A stretch of 10,313 bases of DNA from Flavisolibacter sp. (GTDB taxonomy: Bacteria; Bacteroidota; Bacteroidia; Chitinophagales; Chitinophagaceae), in NCBI GenBank assembly GCA_013695175.1, contig JACDAZ010000108.1:1-10313 (forward strand). The letters run 5' to 3'. Below are positions 6,383-10,313 of this stretch, in pieces. The notes below the pieces were generated by a model, which saw nothing but the letters and a program-made list of their open reading frames with translations, was not told the origin of the DNA and searched no databases. Position 1 is the stretch's first letter. Each line of letters starts with the position of its first letter. A program made the translations under genes and the position numbers.

Positions 6383-7252
6383 TTATATCAGATAAAAGCA
6401 AAGGAATACAAACACCCACACTAAATCTACAAAGTGCCAGTAAAGCCCGGCTTTTTCTATCATCAGGTAATGTCCCCGTCTTTCAAAAACTCCTTTTTGT
6501 GTCATAATCAACATGATGATATTAATTACTACACCTGAAAGAACGTGAAAACCATGAAAGCCTGTGATGCCATAAAAGAAACCCCCAAAAGCAACAGGTC
6601 CGCTTTCCCGAACGTGAAGTTCTGCTACATTTATCATGCCTCTTAACTGCTCATCAGACATGGCAGTAAGTTGTGCATGATCTGTATGATGTTGCATGGC
6701 AGCAAGTTTTACCAACCCTTCGTGTGATGTATTTTGAAAAGCTTCAACTATTGCCGGACCATGAACTTCATGACCGAAAGGATTAACCCTGGTTGTTGTT
6801 CCAATAACATCAAGTGCTCCATTCGATAATATGGCATCCTGCCCGGCAATAAGGTGAGTCCACTCCCATGCCTGGCAGGAAAGAAAAGCAATGCCACCCA
6901 CTATGGTCCAGAGCATCCACTTAATAACACCTTTCCTATCATTATGATGTCCTGCATGTACAGCCAAAACCATTGTAACAGAACTCATGATGAGAATGAA
7001 TGTCATTAAACTCACAAAGGCAAGAGGCAAATTAGCATGACCTGCAAGGGGAAATGCATTAAAAACATCATTGGGATCGGGCCAATAATTAACTGCAAAA
7101 CGAATGGTACCATATGATATAAGAAAGGCCCCAAAAGTGAAAGTATCACTCATCAGGAAGTACCACATCATAAGCTTTCCATACTCCACATTGAAAGGGC
7201 TTTTTCCGCCGCCCCACCATTTGGTTCCTTGTACTGTAGCAGTTGTTGCCAT
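6383..7252 (-). CDS. cytochrome c oxidase subunit III family protein, long form with insert
   Basis: This 289-residue protein belongs to the COX3 family (PF00510), the seven- or five-helix subunit that packs against subunit I and shields the proton entry path. Five hydrophobic segments are visible (about 27-50, 76-98, 110-128, 218-250, 268-288). Diagnostic motifs are QAWEW at 127-131, TGFHGFHVLSG at 230-240 and YWHFVDLVW at 271-279. Between the third and fourth segments lies a hydrophilic stretch of about 80 residues (137-217) with seven histidines, predicted to be periplasmic. The neighbouring short COX3 has only about 18 residues there. The ATG at 7252 is preceded by a long purine-rich tract on the - strand (AAAGGAAAGAG about 16-26 bases upstream). 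The gene follows the short COX3 gene after 42 bases. Confidence 0.92.
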   Translation of the reverse strand: MATTATVQGTKWWGGGKSPFNVEYGKLMMWYFLMSDTFTFGAFLISYGTIRFAVNYWPDPNDVFNAFPLAGHANLPLAFVSLMTFILIMSSVTMVLAVHAGHHNDRKGVIKWMLWTIVGGIAFLSCQAWEWTHLIAGQDAILSNGALDVIGTTTRVNPFGHEVHGPAIVEAFQNTSHEGLVKLAAMQHHTDHAQLTAMSDEQLRGMINVAELHVRESGPVAFGGFFYGITGFHGFHVLSGVVINIIMLIMTQKGVFERRGHYLMIEKAGLYWHFVDLVWVFVFLCFYLI

Positions 7253-7294
7253 AATATTTTTCTTTTTCTCTTTCCTTTATTTTAAACTTTTCCC

Positions 7295-7858
7295 TTACTG
7301 AATTACTATAAAAAATATCAGCAGATAAAGCCATAACAGGTCTACAAAATGCCAGTACGTGCTGGCAACTTCAACCGGTACAGAAGAATAGTTTTTTATT
7401 CTCCCAAAAAAAGCCTGCAGGAACAAAACTATTAATACCACTATACCTCCCAGTACATGTAAACCATGTAAGCCTGCAATAATATATAAAAACTGTCCTG
7501 CACTGGCACCTTTAAATCGCACTCCATTATCCCACATCCAGTTAAAACCAAACCATTGCAATAATATAAAAGCAATGCCCAATCCTATAGTAACGGCCAT
7601 CAATATACGATACTGCTGCATGGCCCTCTGCTTAAAAGCCCTTAAAGCAGCCTGTATGGTGATGCTGCTTATTAATATGGCAGCAGTTGAATACCAGAAA
7701 GCCTTTGGTGTTTGAACATCTTCCCATCCTGCCTGGCTGCTTTTTACAATGTAAGCACTGGTTAACCCGGCAAACATCATGAGTATGCTGGCAATAGCTA
7801 CCCACAGCGTGAATTTGTGAGGATGTATTTTATTTTGTTGCTGCGTCACTACTTCCAT
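7295..7858 (-). CDS. cytochrome c oxidase subunit III family protein, short form
   Basis: This 187-residue membrane protein is a second COX3-family (CyoC/CtaE-like) subunit with five hydrophobic segments (about 17-38, 57-75, 84-102, 121-150, 167-187). The family marks are HGLHVLGG at 131-138 and YWHFVDLLW at 168-176, parallel to those of the longer paralogue encoded next to it. Length is typical of five-helix bacterial forms. The ATG at 7858 is preceded by AAAGGA ten bases upstream (7868-7873 on the + strand), a plausible ribosome binding site. It lies 37 bases after the heme O synthase gene. Which of the two COX3 proteins sits in the mature enzyme, or whether both do, cannot be told from the sequence. 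Confidence 0.92.
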   Translation of the reverse strand: MEVVTQQQNKIHPHKFTLWVAIASILMMFAGLTSAYIVKSSQAGWEDVQTPKAFWYSTAAILISSITIQAALRAFKQRAMQQYRILMAVTIGLGIAFILLQWFGFNWMWDNGVRFKGASAGQFLYIIAGLHGLHVLGGIVVLIVLFLQAFFGRIKNYSSVPVEVASTYWHFVDLLWLYLLIFFIVIQ

Positions 7859-7895
7859 TTCTTTTTATCCTTTCAATTATAATACTTAAAAAAAA

Positions 7896-8834
7896 TTACA
7901 GCTTATCTCCTAACAGCGCCAGTAATACTACTGGCAAATGAAGATAACTGCTGAACATCACTCTTCTTGCTGCTTTTGCATCGTTTTGTTGGTATAACCG
8001 TATGCATTGTACCAGCAGAAAGAGATTCATAAGAATAACAATAACCAAACTTATTTTACCACTCATGCCTATAAGGTATGGTAATACGCCAACAGGCAAA
8101 AGAAGCATTGAATAAATAATTGTTTGCAAAGCTGTAAATTTTGTTGGACCTTTTTCGCTGGGCAATAATTTAAACCCGGCTTTAGCATAATCATTATGCG
8201 CTACCCATGCAATAGCCCAAAAATGCGGGAACTGCCATAGGAATTGCAAGCCAAATAAAATCCAGCCTCCAACATTTGAATATACCTGGTCATTTACAAC
8301 CATTTGTTCAAAAGGCAGAAACATATTTGTTCCGGCTGTCCATCCAATCAAACAAGGTAAGGCGCCCGGAAAGGCTCCAACAAAGACCGAAATGGCACTC
8401 ACCTTTTTTAAAGGTGTATACACAAAGCCATAAAGGAACATGCTGAAAGCAGCCAGTGCAGCACTAAGCCAATTAAAAAAATATCCAAGTATAAAAACAC
8501 CTGCTAAACCACAAACAATAGCAAACGTCCATCCTTCTGAAACAGACATCCTTCCAGCCGCTACCGGCCTTTTTGCTGTACGCATCATTAAAGCATCCGT
8601 ATCTTTTTCCACCACCTGGTTTATTGCATTGGCACCACCGGTAACCAACATGCCTCCAATAAAAAGAAGCAGTATCATCAACCAGTTGTATTCTACAACA
8701 TTAGGTGCCAGCAAATAACTTATGACACTCGAAAAAACCACCATAATACTTAATGAAGGTTTTATCAGCTGCAGATAATCTTTCAGCTTGTTGCTTTCTT
8801 GTTTGTTGTTTGCTTTCTGATCGGCATAATCCAT
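7896..8834 (-). CDS. ctaB: protoheme IX farnesyltransferase (heme O synthase)
   Basis: This 312-residue polytopic membrane enzyme of the UbiA prenyltransferase family (PF01040) attaches a farnesyl group to heme B to make heme O, the precursor of the heme A used by aa3-type oxidases. The first Asp-rich motif is seen from Asn72 (NQVVEKDTD, with Glu76, Asp78 and Asp80) and continues into RTAKRPVAAGR (85-95). The second is NDYAKAGFKLLP (214-225, Asp215), and QFPHFWAIAW (201-210) is typical of the CtaB/CyoE branch and separates it from other UbiA proteins. Nine or so membrane segments follow a soluble, charged N-terminus. The gene sits 71 bases after subunit I. Heme A synthase (ctaA) is not in this window. 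Confidence 0.95.
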   Translation of the reverse strand: MDYADQKANNKQESNKLKDYLQLIKPSLSIMVVFSSVISYLLAPNVVEYNWLMILLLFIGGMLVTGGANAINQVVEKDTDALMMRTAKRPVAAGRMSVSEGWTFAIVCGLAGVFILGYFFNWLSAALAAFSMFLYGFVYTPLKKVSAISVFVGAFPGALPCLIGWTAGTNMFLPFEQMVVNDQVYSNVGGWILFGLQFLWQFPHFWAIAWVAHNDYAKAGFKLLPSEKGPTKFTALQTIIYSMLLLPVGVLPYLIGMSGKISLVIVILMNLFLLVQCIRLYQQNDAKAARRVMFSSYLHLPVVLLALLGDKL

Positions 8835-8848
8835 TCTTTTTGCTTTAC

Positions 8849-8864
8849 AGTGTTTGCAAACACT
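8849..8864. promoter_or_regulatory. perfect 16-bp palindrome upstream of ctaB
   Basis: AGTGTTTGCAAACACT is a perfect inverted repeat in the 71-base gap between the subunit I and heme O synthase genes. It ends 14 bases before the ctaB start codon. No T-run follows, so it does not look like a terminator. It could be a dimeric repressor site or an RNA hairpin (six base pairs with a TGCA loop) near the ctaB ribosome binding region. The function is inferred only. Confidence 0.4.
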
Positions 8865-8905
8865 ATTTCAAATAACTATTTCTAACTATTGTTTTCATTC
8901 AATCA

Positions 8906-10313
8906 TTAATGCTTTGTTTCATCCGGGTGCACAGGTTCTGTTTGCGGAATAAAATCTCTGCCATCCTTACTGTAATCATAAGCCCACCTGTGTACTTCAG
9001 GAATTTCGCCAGGCCAGTTACCATGACCTGGATTGATAGGAGTTGTCCACTCCAAAGTAGTGGCACCCCATGGGTTTCTGCTTCTTACCTTCCTGCCTTT
9101 AAACATGGAGTAAAAGAAGTTAAAAACAAACATTAACTGAACTGCAAAAACAATTATAGAAACTACGGTAATCATTTTATTCAAATCCGCAAACTGGTTG
9201 AATGAAGTCCATAGTGAAAAATCAAGATAACGGCGAGGCACACCTGCTAAACCCTGGTAGTGCATAGGCCAAAAAATCAAATAGGCACCTGCCAGAGTCA
9301 CCCAGAAATGGATGTAGCCTAATGTATTATTAAGATACCTGCCAAACATTTTAGGAAACCAGTGGTATACCCCGGCAAACATTCCAAAGAATGCAGAAAC
9401 TCCCATTACTATATGAAAGTGCGCCACTACAAAATAGGTATCATGCAAGTGTATATCCATCGTTGAATTACCAAGCCAGATACCGGTTAATCCCCCGGAA
9501 ATGAATAAGCTAACAAATCCTATTGCAAACAACATGGCAGGTGTAAACCTGATATTACCGCGCCAGATAGTAGTTACCCAGTTAAATACTTTAATGGCCG
9601 ATGGAATGGCAATAAGTAATGTAAGAAGTACAAAAAATGCACCCAGGAAAGGATTCAATCCTGTTACAAACATATGGTGTGCCCAAACAAGAAAAGAAAG
9701 AATAGCAATAGCAAACAAAGAACCCACCATGGCCATATATCCAAATATGGGTTTACGGCTGTTAATGCTCAAAACTTCCGACACCAAACCAAAGGCCGGT
9801 AAAATAATAATATATACTTCGGGGTGACCCAGGAACCAAAAGAGATGCTGGTAAAGGATGGCACTACCCCCTTCATTGGGTAGTATCTGTCCATTAACAA
9901 CTATATCGCTTAAGTAAAAAGAAGTACCTAAATTCCTGTCAAATAACAAAAGTATTAACCCTGACAATAAAACAGGGAATGATAATACACCCAGGATTGC
10001 TGTAAAAAATATAGCCCACATAGTTAAAGGCATACGAGTCATACTCATGCCTTTTGTTCGCATATTTAAAATAGTGGTAATGTAATTTAAACCACCCAGT
10101 AAAGATGAAACCACGAACATTGCCATACTGAAAATCCAAAGATCCATTCCGATTTTAGATCCTGAAGAAGCCTGGCCTAATGCACTTAATGGAGGGTAAG
10201 CTGTCCATCCACCACTGGCAGGACCGGTTTGAACAAATAATGAAGACACCATTATAACACTGGCTAAAAAGAAAAACCAGTATGAAAGCATGTTCATAAA
10301 GGGTGAAGCCATA
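8906..10313 (-). CDS. ctaD: cytochrome c oxidase subunit I (5' end outside window)
   Basis: The last 468 or so residues of the catalytic subunit of a heme-copper oxidase, which reduces O2 to water and pumps protons. The frame is open to the window edge. The Met at 10312 is internal, because the PDMA(F/S)P region of this family is preceded by about 90 or more residues carrying the first heme a ligand. Numbering from that Met, the copper B ligands are His163 in HPEVY, whose Tyr167 would form the His-Tyr cross-link, and His212-His213 (AHHMF). Glu165 is the D-pathway Glu. Lys241 in IPSAIKVFNW is the K-pathway Lys, with Ser238 where mitochondrial enzymes have Thr. HDTYFVVAHFH (290-300) carries the heme a3 (His298) and heme a (His300) ligands. 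These features indicate an A-type oxidase. No disruption is seen. Confidence 0.96.
   Translation of the reverse strand, partial: MASPFMNMLSYWFFFLASVIMVSSLFVQTGPASGGWTAYPPLSALGQASSGSKIGMDLWIFSMAMFVVSSLLGGLNYITTILNMRTKGMSMTRMPLTMWAIFFTAILGVLSFPVLLSGLILLLFDRNLGTSFYLSDIVVNGQILPNEGGSAILYQHLFWFLGHPEVYIIILPAFGLVSEVLSINSRKPIFGYMAMVGSLFAIAILSFLVWAHHMFVTGLNPFLGAFFVLLTLLIAIPSAIKVFNWVTTIWRGNIRFTPAMLFAIGFVSLFISGGLTGIWLGNSTMDIHLHDTYFVVAHFHIVMGVSAFFGMFAGVYHWFPKMFGRYLNNTLGYIHFWVTLAGAYLIFWPMHYQGLAGVPRRYLDFSLWTSFNQFADLNKMITVVSIIVFAVQLMFVFNFFYSMFKGRKVRSRNPWGATTLEWTTPINPGHGNWPGEIPEVHRWAYDYSKDGRDFIPQTEPVHPDETKH

Noticed and set aside
7146..7334. 62-residue - strand frame between the two COX3 genes
   Set aside because: It overlaps the ends of both real genes in another frame, and its composition is that of an out-of-frame reading.
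9939..10139. Second - strand frame inside subunit I, possible frameshift
   Set aside because: The main frame of subunit I is continuous and keeps all expected motifs, so there is no frameshift to explain.
8906..10313. Possibility that subunit I begins at the Met encoded at 10312
   Set aside because: The conserved family alignment places this Met in the middle of the protein, after the first heme a ligand; the start lies beyond the window.

Overview
The window looks like chromosomal DNA of a Bacteroidota bacterium, most likely of the Chitinophagaceae/Sphingobacteriales type. The lineage is inferred from the AT-rich base composition, mostly weak Shine-Dalgarno sequences, a SMUG2-like DNA glycosylase, a secreted YkuD_2-type L,D-transpeptidase-like protein, and a cytochrome oxidase gene order that I know from this phylum. 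No mobile element, CRISPR array, tRNA or rRNA was seen.

Left half (1-4345, + strand): the 3' end of an unidentified gene is followed closely by a SMUG2-family uracil-DNA glycosylase homologue. Next come a MATE multidrug/cation antiporter, an AI-2E/PerM-family membrane protein and a secreted L,D-transpeptidase-family protein. This side closes with a clear rho-independent terminator (4371-4408). The genes look like ordinary housekeeping and envelope functions. Only the closely spaced pairs (partial gene with glycosylase, MATE with AI-2E) are likely to be co-transcribed.

Right half (4425-10313, - strand, converging on the left half): a cytochrome c oxidase gene cluster transcribed from right to left. 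It holds subunit I (ctaD, 5' end outside the window), heme O synthase (ctaB), a short COX3-family subunit, a long COX3-family subunit, subunit IV (COX4/CtaF type), a SCO1/SenC copper chaperone and a DUF420 (CtaM-like) membrane protein. Together these supply the catalytic core, the heme modification step, the small subunits and CuA-site assembly of an A-type heme-copper oxidase. Subunit II and any cytochrome c or heme A synthase genes are not in the window.

I found no previously undescribed system; the gene content is conventional. The points worth a second look are details inside it. There is a perfect EF-hand-type loop in the periplasmic loop of the DUF420 protein. The long COX3 carries a roughly 80-residue His-rich periplasmic insert that its neighbouring paralogue lacks. 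A terminator-like hairpin lies inside the oxidase cluster between subunit IV and SCO. A perfect 16-bp palindrome sits just upstream of ctaB. Three genes have non-ATG or debatable starts.
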